The position numbers and the translations under genes were made by a program. Positions 1 through 9,700 of a stretch of 37,132 nucleotides of DNA are shown piece by piece; position 1 is the first letter of the stretch; every line of letters begins with the position of its first letter. The stretch comes from an uncultured Bacteroidaceae bacterium (GTDB taxonomy: Bacteria > Bacteroidota > Bacteroidia > Bacteroidales > Bacteroidaceae), in contig CAJGCU010000006.1 of NCBI GenBank assembly GCA_904501945.1, forward strand, positions 1 through 37,132, read 5' to 3'. The notes beneath the pieces are model-generated. The model saw only the letters and a list, made by a program, of their open reading frames with translations. It searched no databases and was not told the DNA's origin.

Positions 1-2
1 AT

Positions 3-92
3 GGTTCTTACTCCATCAAGAAAGCTGAAAATCTTGAAACAGCACCTATCAGCACAGGGTTGAACATCGACCCAAGCGAAGACGCTGTATAA
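3..92 (+). CDS. C-terminal end of an unrecognised protein (partial)
   Basis: The third reading frame is open from the first base of the window to a TAA at 90-92. It gives 29 residues that begin GSYSIKKAENLETAP and end NIDPSEDAV. A rho-independent terminator follows 15 bp after the stop, which supports this being a real gene end. The fragment is too short to assign a family, and the rest of the gene lies outside the window. Confidence 0.55.
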   Translation, partial: GSYSIKKAENLETAPISTGLNIDPSEDAV

Positions 93-106
93 CGATTCAA
101 AACAAG

Positions 107-135
107 CGGCACATTCATTTGGGATGTGCCGTTTT
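107..135 (+). terminator. Rho-independent terminator of the partial upstream gene
   Basis: An 8-bp perfect stem (CGGCACAT with ATGTGCCG) surrounds a 9-nt loop and is followed by TTTT. It lies 15 bp after the stop codon at 92. Confidence 0.75.
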
Positions 136-164
136 CATTATGCTTCATGGCCAAACAAGTTACA

Positions 165-368
165 GCGTTGCAGCGTTGCAGCGCTACAGTTCTTTCAAAA
201 ACCATCACCCAATAGCCGCATACCGGACCTATAACAGTATTATTCTTATAACTTATTAATTATTAAATATTTATATAATATATAGTTATAGTAACTATAG
301 ATATTATTAGACATTTTTCAAAAATGACAAATGCATTTTTGAACTGTAGCGCTGCAACGCTGCAACGC
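165..368. repeat. 28-bp perfect inverted repeat flanking an AT-rich spacer
   Basis: The left arm 165-192 is the exact reverse complement of the right arm 341-368. Each arm is built from three near-identical 8-mers (GCGTTGCA twice, then GCGCTACA), followed by GTTC at the inner end. The 148-bp spacer contains no open frame of note. It could be a small non-autonomous mobile element, or a cruciform-forming intergenic repeat. No target-site duplication is obvious. Confidence 0.7.
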
Positions 369-388
369 GACTCTCTAAAACTTGGCGC

Positions 389-503
389 AACCCCAAGAAC
401 GCACCCCGTTCACCATACAGACGAAACACCCACAACCGCAATTACGCTGAACCCTGCAACGTGATTACGCTACACCCGTCACCGTAATTACGGTTGTGGG
501 CGC
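389..503. repeat. Array A of degenerate 23-bp units with ATTACG core
   Basis: ATTACG occurs at 441, 464 and 487, exactly 23 bp apart. The three clear units cover 435-503. Two more diverged units can be aligned upstream (389-411 and 412-434). Clear units read A(C/A)CG(C/T)(A/G), then ATTACG, then an 11-nt tail such as CTACACCCGTC. The last unit carries a 14-bp perfect palindrome, ACCGTAATTACGGT, at 481-494. Related arrays lie at 10570-10661 and 29467-29535. Confidence 0.65.
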
Positions 504-639
504 ATCAGCAAGCAATCTCCTTGTGTGCAGCAAAGCCTGAGAACTTGGGAATGATACAAAATGAGAGGCTGAAAAGATATGAAGAAGTTAAAACAGCCTT
601 TTTCCTTGTCAATATACGCTTTATTTGCTGAAAAATGAT

Positions 640-647
640 TAACTTTG
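640..647 (+). promoter_or_regulatory. -7 box of a probable lptD promoter
   Basis: TAACTTTG fits the Bacteroidetes -7 consensus TAnnTTTG. No good TTTG lies 19-21 bp upstream, so this is a half match. Transcription from here would leave a leader of only a few bases before the ATG at 658. Confidence 0.4.
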
Positions 648-657
648 CAGTCGTTTT

Positions 658-3552
658 ATGAATATAAAAAGGTTCACAGCATCGTTGCTTGTGCTCATCG
701 CAGCACTTACTGTGGCGGCTTTCAACATGAAAAGGGTCGGCAAGTCTGAAAGAACTGCCGACTATCATAGTGTTGACTCTGCCGCAGCATTGCCTGTCGC
801 CATAAGCGCAACTGGCGATTCTGCAGCAGTAGAAGTGACCGACTCTTTGACAGCCATGCTGGATTCCATGAAGGTTAAGTTTGACCGTGAGCATGGCATT
901 AAGGTAGATGAAGGACGAGGAGCACAGCAATGGAATGACTCTATTGCAGCAGTAGAGGACTCTATCCGCAAAACTAAAAAGAAGAGTGCGCTCGAAGCTC
1001 CAGTCGTATATGAGGCAAAAGACTCAATGACTGTGTTCATGGACACGAAGAACGCCTTTCTTTATGGCGATGCCAATGTGAAGTATCTGAACATTGAGCT
1101 GACATCCGAGCAAATGACCATGAACATGGACAGTTCGATTGTACATGCCGTCTATGGCTTGGACTCGATTGGCGACAAGTTCGGCCTGCCCATCTTCAAA
1201 GAAGGAAGCGAAGAATACAAGTCGGAAAAGATGTCATACAACTTTGACACGAAAAAGGGATTCATCCACAACGTCTATACGGCTCAGCAAGATGGATTCC
1301 TGCGTGCAGAGGCGTCAAAGAAAGGAGCCGACAATGAGATTTACATGCGACGAGGAACTTACACGACATGTGACGAAGAGCATCCTCACTTCTACATTGC
1401 CATGTCAAGAGGCAAAGTGCGTCCAGGAAAGAGTGTCTTTTCCGGCCCTGCATGGCTTGTTGTAGAAGACGTGCCGCTTCCTTTGGCTATTCCGTTTGCC
1501 TACTTCCCTATCACAAGCACATATTCTAGCGGCTTTATCATGCCTACTTATGGCGATGAATCAACACGAGGCTTCTATCTGCGCGATGGTGGCTACTACT
1601 TTGCCTTCAGCGACTATATGGACTTGAAGCTGACTGGAGAAATTTTCACGAAAGGCTCATGGGGAGTTGGTGCACAGACAACTTACAGAAAACGCTACAA
1701 ATATAACGGCAATTTCTATTTTAACTATCAGGTAACAAAGACTGGCGAAAAGAACATGCCCGACTATGGCGTCACGAAGAACTTCAAAGTGCAGTGGAGC
1801 CACCGGACAGACCCCAAGTCGTCGCCCAACAGTTCATTTTCTGCCAGCGTGAACTTCGCCACCCAATCGTATGAGAAGAACAACCTGACATCGCTCTACA
1901 ACCCTACTTCTTATTCGCAGAGCACACGAACTTCTTCTATCAGCTATTCACATTCATTCCCCAAGATTGGCCTATCATTGTCAAGCTCGTTCAACATCTC
2001 GCAGAACATGCGCGACTCAACCCTTGCCTTGACAATGCCTTCATTATCAATATCGCTATCACGCTTTTACCCCTTCAAGCGCAAGCATGCAGCTGGCAAA
2101 GAACGATGGTACGAGAAAATCAGCATGAACTATACAGGAACGCTGTCAAACTCCATCAGCACAAAGGAGGACAAGCTGATGCATTCTTCTTTGCTCAAAG
2201 ACTGGAAAAACGGCATGAAACACAGCATCCCCATCGCTGCATCATTCAACGTGCTGAAACATATCAACGTGACGCCTTCGCTGAACTATACAGAAAGATG
2301 GTACACCAACAAGGTAGAACAAAGGTGGGATGAAGCAAGCCAAAAAGTTGCAAGAGATACAATCTATGGATTTAACCGTGTGTTTGACTACAACTTGACG
2401 CTGTCTGCCAACACCAAGCTGTATGGATTCTACAAGCCCAATCCAAAAGTTTTTGGCGACAAGCTACAAATGGTGCGCCACGTCTTCACACCTGCCATCA
2501 GTTTCAGTTATGCACCTGACTTCAGCGATGAGAAATGGGGCTACTGGGAGACATATACAAAGACTGACGAAGAAGGAAATGTGTCACTTGTCTCATACTC
2601 CCCCTATGCAGGTTCGCTCTATGGCGTACCCTCCAAAGGTAAAACCGGAGCTATCAACTTTGACATATCAAACAACATTGAGGCGAAAATCAAGAACAGG
2701 GATGACAGTATCAAGAAAATCAGCATCATTGATGAATTAGGAGCCTCGCTTTCCTATAACATGGCAGCTAAAAGGCAGCCGTGGTCAAACCTTTCTACAC
2801 GTTTGCGACTGAAATGGGGAAAGACAACTTTTAACATGAATGCAGTATTCCAGACCTATGCCTATGAGTTCGACAAGAACGGAAACGTTATTGTGGGCGA
2901 CCGTACAGAATGGTCATACGGAAGATGGGGACGATTCCAGGGCATGTCGAAAAACCTCTCCTATACCTTCAATAACCAGAGTCTCAGGAATATCAAAAAG
3001 AGCATCCGACGCCTGCTCGGCAAAGAGGACGAAACAGAAGACGAGAGCCAGGACAATGACGATCATGAGGAAACAGAAGGAACAGACAACCTGGAAACGA
3101 ACATTGATGACCCGAATGCAAATACACAAAAAAAGAAAGGAAACTCAGAAGACGGATTGGACGAAGATGGCTATATGAAGTTCCAGATGCCTTGGTCATT
3201 CTCTATATCATACGGTATAACAATGGCAGAAGACAGAAGCAAGGAAATCAATGTGAAGAACATGCGTTATCCATACAAATTCACCCAGAACCTCAACTTC
3301 TCGGGCAACTTGAAATTAGCAACAAACTGGAACTGCAGTTTCTCATCTGGATGGGACTTTACCAACAAAGCCATCTCCATGACAACGGTTAACATCTCCA
3401 GAGACATGCACTGCTTCAACATCTCATGCGGCCTTGTTTTTGGAGTCTATACGAGCTACCACATCTCGCTGCGCGCCAATGCAAGCACGCTTACGGATGC
3501 GCTCAAATACGACAAGAAATCGAGCTACTCAAGCTCTATCCAATGGTATTAA
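658..3552 (+). CDS. lptD: Putative LPS-assembly protein LptD (OstA family)
   Basis: This 964-residue protein resembles the Bacteroidetes form of LptD, the outer-membrane barrel that inserts lipopolysaccharide into the outer leaflet. It starts with a short basic-hydrophobic export signal (residues 1-22). An OstA-like beta-jellyroll follows at about 115-260 (for example VFMDTKNAFLYGDANVKY), with repeats of the type 'structure X at Y'. A long barrel region rich in Tyr, Ser and aromatic-ended strands runs to a terminal SSIQWY. Residues about 787-840 form a very acidic, Lys-tipped, low-complexity stretch that probably lies in a loop. The family assignment comes from pattern recognition; some Bacteroidetes annotations call it only an OstA-like protein. 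ruvX begins 13 bp after its stop, which suggests co-transcription. A KdsC homologue elsewhere in the window fits an LPS producer. Confidence 0.8.
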   Translation: MNIKRFTASLLVLIAALTVAAFNMKRVGKSERTADYHSVDSAAALPVAISATGDSAAVEVTDSLTAMLDSMKVKFDREHGIKVDEGRGAQQWNDSIAAVEDSIRKTKKKSALEAPVVYEAKDSMTVFMDTKNAFLYGDANVKYLNIELTSEQMTMNMDSSIVHAVYGLDSIGDKFGLPIFKEGSEEYKSEKMSYNFDTKKGFIHNVYTAQQDGFLRAEASKKGADNEIYMRRGTYTTCDEEHPHFYIAMSRGKVRPGKSVFSGPAWLVVEDVPLPLAIPFAYFPITSTYSSGFIMPTYGDESTRGFYLRDGGYYFAFSDYMDLKLTGEIFTKGSWGVGAQTTYRKRYKYNGNFYFNYQVTKTGEKNMPDYGVTKNFKVQWSHRTDPKSSPNSSFSASVNFATQSYEKNNLTSLYNPTSYSQSTRTSSISYSHSFPKIGLSLSSSFNISQNMRDSTLALTMPSLSISLSRFYPFKRKHAAGKERWYEKISMNYTGTLSNSISTKEDKLMHSSLLKDWKNGMKHSIPIAASFNVLKHINVTPSLNYTERWYTNKVEQRWDEASQKVARDTIYGFNRVFDYNLTLSANTKLYGFYKPNPKVFGDKLQMVRHVFTPAISFSYAPDFSDEKWGYWETYTKTDEEGNVSLVSYSPYAGSLYGVPSKGKTGAINFDISNNIEAKIKNRDDSIKKISIIDELGASLSYNMAAKRQPWSNLSTRLRLKWGKTTFNMNAVFQTYAYEFDKNGNVIVGDRTEWSYGRWGRFQGMSKNLSYTFNNQSLRNIKKSIRRLLGKEDETEDESQDNDDHEETEGTDNLETNIDDPNANTQKKKGNSEDGLDEDGYMKFQMPWSFSISYGITMAEDRSKEINVKNMRYPYKFTQNLNFSGNLKLATNWNCSFSSGWDFTNKAISMTTVNISRDMHCFNISCGLVFGVYTSYHISLRANASTLTDALKYDKKSSYSSSIQWY

Positions 3553-3565
3553 ACAGAAGATAAGA

Positions 3566-3988
3566 ATGTCACGAATCATCGCCATAGACTACGGACAAAA
3601 ACGAACAGGCATCGCTGTAACAGACACGCTGCAAATGATTGCCAATGGACTTACCACAGTTGAAACGAAGGAACTGGAAAAGTTCATCTTGGATTATGTG
3701 GCGAAAGAAGACGTTTGTACCATCGTCGTAGGAAAACCCACACAACTGAACGGAGAGAACAGCGAAAACATGAAGCGCATCGAGCCATTCTTCAACCGCC
3801 TAAAAAAGCTGTTCCCAGGCAAGGAGGTGACCTATTACGACGAGCGTTTCACATCTGCACTTGCCCACCAAGCCATGAGAGACAGCGGCATCAGCAGGAA
3901 AGCACGCCAGAACAAAGCTTTAGTTGATAAAATCAGCGCTACCATCATCTTGGAAGACTATATGCAAAGCAAATCTATAGGCTTCTGA
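3566..3988 (+). CDS. ruvX: Putative pre-16S rRNA nuclease YqgF/RuvX
   Basis: The 140-residue product has the compact RNase H-like fold signature of the YqgF family. AIDYGQKRTGIAVTD near the N terminus carries the first catalytic Asp. VVGKPTQLNGENSE is the second motif, YDERFTSALA holds the conserved DER, and DKISATIILEDYM the last acidic residue. The family processes the 5' end of 16S rRNA and is also called a Holliday-junction resolvase homologue. A longer frame is open upstream but runs inside lptD; the ATG at 3566, 13 bp after lptD, gives the normal family length and puts the first motif at residue 5. The order yqgF-def-TPR is typical of Bacteroidales. Confidence 0.93.
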   Translation: MSRIIAIDYGQKRTGIAVTDTLQMIANGLTTVETKELEKFILDYVAKEDVCTIVVGKPTQLNGENSENMKRIEPFFNRLKKLFPGKEVTYYDERFTSALAHQAMRDSGISRKARQNKALVDKISATIILEDYMQSKSIGF

Positions 3989-4043
3989 CCCGAAAGCGCC
4001 TGATTCAGTCATTCTCAATAAATTTATTAAATAGCACAATAAG

Positions 4044-4604
4044 ATGATACTACCAATGTACATATTCGGGCAGCCAGTACTCAGAAAAACTGCCGAAGAA
4101 ATTGATTACGAAACCTACCCCAACCTGAAAGAACTCATCGACAACATGTTTGAAACGCTGCGCCGTTCTGAAGGTGTGGGTCTTGCTGCTCCACAAATTG
4201 GACTTCCCATTCGTCTCTTCATCATCGACCTTGACGTCCTTGCCGAAGACGAACCTCAATATGAAGGCTATCTTCACACCTTCATCAACCCTGAAATCAT
4301 CGAAGAAAGCCAAGAAACAACATCCATGTCGGAAGGCTGCCTCTCAATACCAGGTATCAATGAGAGTGTAAAGCGTCCAGCGAAAGTCCTCGTCAACTAC
4401 ATTGACGAAAACGGGGAAGAGCAAGAAAGATGGCTTGAAGGATTCGAAGCACGAGTTTTCCAGCACGAGTACGACCATCTCGAAGGAAAAATGTTCATCG
4501 ACCACCTATCGCCATTCCGCAAACAAATCATCAAATCCAAACTCCTTGCAATGGCAAAAGGCAAATTTACGGCACATTACAAGTGCAAGCCCAACCGAGG
4601 ATAA
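4044..4604 (+). CDS. def: Peptide deformylase
   Basis: This 186-residue enzyme removes the formyl group from the N-terminal methionine of new proteins. All three family motifs are present: GVGLAAPQIG (residues 44-53), EGCLSIPG (97-104, metal ligand Cys99) and QHEYDHLEG (140-148, metal ligands His141 and His145, catalytic Glu142). Length is normal. The start MILPMYIFGQPVLR matches the usual beginning of the family. It lies 55 bp after ruvX and 56 bp before the TPR gene, and is probably transcribed with both. Confidence 0.97.
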   Translation: MILPMYIFGQPVLRKTAEEIDYETYPNLKELIDNMFETLRRSEGVGLAAPQIGLPIRLFIIDLDVLAEDEPQYEGYLHTFINPEIIEESQETTSMSEGCLSIPGINESVKRPAKVLVNYIDENGEEQERWLEGFEARVFQHEYDHLEGKMFIDHLSPFRKQIIKSKLLAMAKGKFTAHYKCKPNRG

Positions 4605-4660
4605 AATGAGGAGAAAGCGAGGAGAAAAACGAGGATGAAGGCCTCTTAACCTCACTATAC

Positions 4661-6235
4661 ATGAAAAGGACATTATCACTTTTAGCTCTAAGTTATGCGT
4701 TTTTAGTGTCTTTTGCCCAAATCGACACTGAGCGCATGATGAACGTAGCCCGAAATGCGCTTGCGTATGACGACTATGTTCTGTCCATCAGTTATTTCAA
4801 CCTCATCATCAACTACAAGCCACATCTTTACGAGCCCTATTTCTATCGTGGTGTGGCGAAGTTCTACCTCGACGATTATTCTGGCGCTATACTTGATTGC
4901 TCTGAAGCCATCAAGCGTAATCCCTTTGTCCACAGCAGTTACGAATTGCGAGGACTTGCACACATCAACAGAAACGAATATCCGCAAGCCATCTCCGACT
5001 ACAAGAAGGCCACAGAGCTCGCTCCTGAAATCCGACCACTATGGCATAACCTCACACTCTGCTATATGCAGATGGACAGCCTCAATCAAGCCGACAGCAT
5101 TAGCGACATTATCATCAAGAAATGGTCAAAACATGCCGACGGATACAACATTAAGGCACAGATTCAAATGCAGAAACAAGATACTGTAGCGGCCGAAGCA
5201 CTCATCAACAAAGCGCTCGAAACAGACAAATACAACATAAACGCGCTCAACGCTAAGGCTGGAATACAGATGAGCCACCAGCAATACGAAGAATCCATTA
5301 AACTTTACACAGAAGCCTTGAGGCTAAATCCCAACCAAGCCGGTTCTCTCATCAACAGAGCTTTGTGCCACTACTATCTGAACAAGTACTACGATGCCAT
5401 GAACGACTATGATCAGGCATTGAATCTTGAACCACGCAATTTCATCGGCCATTACAACCGAGGACTACTGCGTGCCAATGTAGGAGCCGACAACCTTGCC
5501 ATCGAAGACTTCAATTTCATACTTTCAATTGACCCCAGCGATATGATGGCAACCTTTAACAGGGCAACGCTGCTCGAAAATACAGGCGACTATCAAGGAG
5601 CCATACAAGACTACACAACTGTCATTGAAGAATATCCCAAGTTCCTATACGGATACGAACGCCGTGCGGCTGCACGGCGCAAAATAGGCGACATTGCAGG
5701 AGCCACAAAGGACGAAGAACATGTCTTGAAAGAACAAATAGCACAACGCTACGGCTACACGACTTCCACTTCTCGACAGAAGAACAAGACTCGAAAAAAA
5801 TCAGAATTCAATATAGAAGATTACAATAAGCTTGTGGAAGAAGACAGCAGCGAGCAAGAACAGACCTACGAAAGTGAATATAGAGGTAAAGTACAGAACC
5901 GCGAACAAAGCGCAAAACTGATTCTTCCAACTCAAAATACATATAATATATACAGAGAGGCTGGACGAGACAGCATTATCACCTGTTTCGAAAAAGCTTT
6001 CCAAGATGCACAAGCAGGGAACATCAACGATGCAATTGACGGCTTCAGCCAAGTGCTGGAATTTAACGATTCTTTTGCCGAAGCCTACTACAATAGAGGA
6101 CTGCTGAAACTCCTTATAGACGACCCCATTGGTGCTATACCAGACCTTTCTAAAGCAGGAGAACTTGGAATTTACCAAGCATACAATATCATTAAGAGAA
6201 ACCAAAGCATCAAGAAAAAGACTCCAGCAAAATAA
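4661..6235 (+). CDS. Secreted tetratricopeptide-repeat protein
   Basis: The 524-residue product begins with a signal peptide (MKRTLSLLALSYAFLVSFAQ, cut near residue 20). About nine TPR units follow, in two blocks: residues about 25-360 and about 440-510. They show the typical W/Y-L-G-Y-A-F-A-P spacing, for example YNRGLLRANVGADNLAIEDF and YYNRGLLKLLIDDPIGAIPDL. The linker at about 365-440 is rich in Lys, Glu and Ser and probably disordered. TPR proteins bind other proteins; the partner cannot be read from the sequence. It belongs to the yqgF-def cluster. In related Bacteroidales the next gene is often thrS, which is not found here. A gap and a convergent lacZ follow. Confidence 0.85.
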   Translation: MKRTLSLLALSYAFLVSFAQIDTERMMNVARNALAYDDYVLSISYFNLIINYKPHLYEPYFYRGVAKFYLDDYSGAILDCSEAIKRNPFVHSSYELRGLAHINRNEYPQAISDYKKATELAPEIRPLWHNLTLCYMQMDSLNQADSISDIIIKKWSKHADGYNIKAQIQMQKQDTVAAEALINKALETDKYNINALNAKAGIQMSHQQYEESIKLYTEALRLNPNQAGSLINRALCHYYLNKYYDAMNDYDQALNLEPRNFIGHYNRGLLRANVGADNLAIEDFNFILSIDPSDMMATFNRATLLENTGDYQGAIQDYTTVIEEYPKFLYGYERRAAARRKIGDIAGATKDEEHVLKEQIAQRYGYTTSTSRQKNKTRKKSEFNIEDYNKLVEEDSSEQEQTYESEYRGKVQNREQSAKLILPTQNTYNIYREAGRDSIITCFEKAFQDAQAGNINDAIDGFSQVLEFNDSFAEAYYNRGLLKLLIDDPIGAIPDLSKAGELGIYQAYNIIKRNQSIKKKTPAK

Positions 6236-6659
6236 TTCTTAAACAATGTGAGTCCTACGAAAAAATATATCATAAAATGGCGGAACAGAGCTGATACTGA
6301 CCATGACAAACTTACGGAAGCCTCTCATTATAGCAACAAGAATCAATTATATTTCCCAAAGAAAACACACGTTTGAAAGTAAGTTCGCTTCATTCATCAA
6401 AGATGATTCGCTTCATGGCCCGATGTCAGGTCGTTTCATAATCAAGCATTTGTTCGCTTTAGAATTTCAAATGCCTTTTTTGATTTTGCCAATCTCGTGC
6501 ACAGACATCAACGAACGGTATTTATTACTATCTGCTAAAAATCAGGAAACGTTTCAATAACAATATTTTCTTGGACAGCCGGTAAATCTCTTTTAAGAAG
6601 GATTTGTAAAACAGGGAAATTAGTGCTTATAGGCTCAGGTGAATGTTTACTGGACACCA
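6236..6659. other. Gene-free stretch, possibly a decayed gene
   Basis: No convincing gene lies between the TPR gene and the lacZ hairpin. A plus-strand frame at 6303-6560 (85 codons) has no recognisable motif. On the minus strand, 6535-6660 reads as an ordinary-looking C-terminal tail (FPVLQILLKRDLPAVQENIV, stop at 6535-6537) without a start codon. This may be the remnant of a lost gene. The decamer TTCGCTTCAT occurs twice near 6385 and 6409. Confidence 0.35.
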
Positions 6660-6721
6660 ATATTTCTAAACACAATCAGGGGATGCGCCATAACGCATCC
6701 CCTGATTGTGTTTAGAAATAT
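6660..6721. terminator. 28-bp perfect hairpin downstream of lacZ
   Basis: Bases 6660-6687 pair perfectly with 6694-6721 around a 6-nt loop (CCATAA on the plus strand). The hairpin starts 11 bp after the lacZ stop and would end transcripts coming from either side. The stem is much longer than a normal terminator and has no long T tract. Confidence 0.7.
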
Positions 6722-6732
6722 GTATTATCTTA

Positions 6733-9700
6733 TTACTTTACTGGTGAGATTATATATGTATAGGTATAATCCTTGTACGGCATCTGATACTCTGGACGTG
6801 GCCATGCTCCCCAAGAGTTCACACAACCGACACCCATAGAGCGAGCCGCGATGTGGAGGTCTGTGAATGGGCGTTCGATGAGGTCGCCGCTGTGATACTG
6901 TCTCTTTTCACGAGCAGGCTGAAGGTCATCTTCCGTGTAATTGAGAGCCTGACACTCAAGAGGCTGAATGCCTTCAAACTTCAAGCCCTTGCCTTCAGCA
7001 TTTGTAATTGTCCAATAGCGAACGCCTGTCTTAGTACCGTTTTCCTGTGGACGGACATATCCCCAGAACTGCTCAGCTACTGTTTGTTTCCATATGCCAA
7101 GGTTCTGTCCGCTATTACGGTCGATGTAGTTCTCGTGAGGTCCCTTTCCATAGTACTCAATCTGTGAGAATTCCTTTGGCATACGCATCTGCATACCATA
7201 ACGCATGAGCTGTGGCTTCTCTTTAGCCTCTGGATTCACGGTCAAATCTTGAGTTACAACAAGCTTGCCCTCTGGTGTCATGACGTAAGTGAGCTTCACA
7301 GATGCTTCAAGCTGACGAATATCATATTCAGCAGTCACTACATAGTTAACACCATCTTGCTTGATGTCAAATGCCTTTCTCGAGATGCGAGGATGTTGCC
7401 ATGCGCCAAGACGATTCTGTAAGCCTGCACCAAAGTCATTGTCGGTTGCTGCACGCCAGAAGTCAGGAGTGAGTTGAATATCATTGGTCATCATTGGAAC
7501 ATTATCCACATCGATGTAAGCAACATAACCAGAACGCTTGTCGAATGTCACTTCCACGCCATTAGCAGAAAGAACGGCGTAAGCTGCACGGTCATCTAGC
7601 TGAACAGCAGGCTTCTCTGCCTGTGCAGTCACAGCCTCAACTGTTGGGAATGTGTAAGGAGCAACCTCAAACTGGTTGTGAGCAATCACATCGCCTGCTT
7701 TTTGGAGAGGAGTGTCGTAAAGCAAACGGAAGTTTACGTTAAGCAGAATTTCCTTGCCCTTATTGCCAGCATCAGCAACAGCCTTTGCAACGGCTTCAAT
7801 GCCTACAGATGTCTTTTCATGTGGCTTGATATTCAAGTCGGCAATAGGAAGGATGCCTTTGTTGATGCTCTTTCCGTCCACAAGGATTTCATAATCCATG
7901 AAAACATCATCGAGAGACTTGAAGAAGTTCTCGTTATAAATTTCTACCTTACCTATCTTTGCATCCACCAGCGTTGCCCAAATATTCTGATAGAAGTACT
8001 GAATCTCATACGCATGAGGGTTAGGCACACGGTCAGGATTGATAACACCATTACAGTTGAAGTTGTTATCAGATGCAGGGAAACGGCCATAGTCACCACC
8101 GTAAGTCCAAATCTGCTTGCCTGTGATCTTGCTGGTACCACGAAGTCCCTGGTCGATGTAATCCCAGATGTATCCACCCTGATAGTTTGGATATTTGCGA
8201 ACCAAATCCCAGTATTCCTTAAAGCCACCAGCAGAGTTACCCATCGTGTGAGAGTATTCGCACTGGATGAGCGGACGTTCGTTGCCTTCCTTGCAGTAGC
8301 GCTCACAATGGCCGTAGTCAGCATACATTGGGCAGTAGATGTCTGTCTTTCCCCAGTTGCCTGCCTGCTCATACTGGCATGGGCGAGATGGGTCGTAAGC
8401 CTTCACGAAATCATAAGAATCCTCAAAATTCTTTCCATAGCCAGCTTCGTTACCAAGAGACCAAACGATGATTGAAGGATGATTCTTATATACATATATA
8501 TTATGACGCTGGCGCTCGATGTGCATATCGTGGAAGCGTGGGTCCTTGCTCAAAGAACGCTCTCCATATCCCATACCGTGGCTTTCTATGTTTGCTTCAG
8601 CTGTCATGTAGATACCATAGATGTCGCAAAGCTCATAAAAGCGTGGGTCGTCTGGATAATGGCAAGTACGAACAGCATTAACGTTGAGCTGCTTCATCAC
8701 CTGAATATCTTGAATCATGCGCTCTACAGATACAACATAGCCGCCATCTGGGTCAATCTCGTGGCGATTCACACCCTTGATGAGAACAGGCTGACCATTC
8801 ACGAGCAATTGCTGGTTCTTGATTTCGACTTTACGGAAACCTACACGCAGAGGAACACATTCAATCAATTCATCATTATCTACGTTAAATCCATCAGAAA
8901 GAGAGACGTAGAGGTTATAAAGGTTAGGAGTCTCTGCTGTCCATTTCTTAGGATAGTCCACTTCAAAGTTCATTTCCTTATATTCCTTCTCAAGTGGCTC
9001 TTTTTGAGAACATTCCACACGGCCTTCGCTGTCTTTCAGCACAATCTCAAGATACTTGCCTTTCGCATTCGCAGTTGTCACCTTCACATTCAGCTTTCCG
9101 TCCTTGTAGTTGTTTGTCAGGTCAGGAGTAATGAACACATCCTCGATGTGTGCCTGTGGGCGTGCATAGAGGTAGCATTCGCGAGCGATACCGCAAAGGC
9201 GCCAGAAGTCCTGGTCCTCGTTCCAGCTACCGTCACACCAGCGCATCACCTGCATCGCAATCAGGTTCTCCTTGCCTGGAGTGATGAACTTGGTGATGTC
9301 GAACTCGGCTGCCACCTTTGAGTCCTCTGAATAGCCTACATACTTGCCGTTCACATAAACTGTGATGTTTGAAGTAGCAGAACCGATATGCATATATATC
9401 TTATCGCCCTTCCAGTCAGCAGGAATAGTGAATGTGCGGCGATAAGAACCCACGTGGTTGTTCTTGTCCTGCACTGCAGGAGGGTCAATCACCCAGTCAG
9501 AACGCCAAGCATACTGGTTGTTCACATAGATGGCATCACCATAACCATTCATTTCCCAGATGCCAGGCACAGGCATAGAACCCCAGTTGGAGTCATCATA
9601 ATCCAGCGCAAAGAAATTAGCCGGGCGCTCATTGGCATTCTCCACCCAGTTGAATTTCCACTTGCCTTCGATAGACAGATAGCGAGAAGACCTCGCCTTA

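Larger units (their letters stand above)
93..657. other. Repeat-rich intergenic region
   Basis: This 565-bp gap has no convincing gene. It holds the terminator of the upstream gene, a 28-bp inverted repeat with a 148-bp spacer (165-368), an array of degenerate 23-bp units (389-503), and a TAACTTTG box just before lptD. The spacer of the inverted repeat, around 235-315, is extremely AT-rich and contains a small palindrome, TATAGTTA-TAG-TAACTATA. I see nothing specific in 504-639. Confidence 0.6.

Noticed and set aside
389..503. CRISPR array for the 23-bp units
   Set aside because: Units abut with no unique spacers, the repeats are degenerate, and no cas gene lies nearby.
505..930. 141-codon minus-strand frame at the start of lptD
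   Set aside because: It mostly overlaps lptD in another frame and shows no family features.
6303..6560. 85-codon plus-strand frame after the TPR gene
   Set aside because: No promoter, motif or membrane pattern is present, and the composition is unlike the neighbours.
7678..8475. 265-codon plus-strand frame inside lacZ
   Set aside because: It is a shadow of the GH2 coding sequence, whose catalytic motifs are intact on the other strand.
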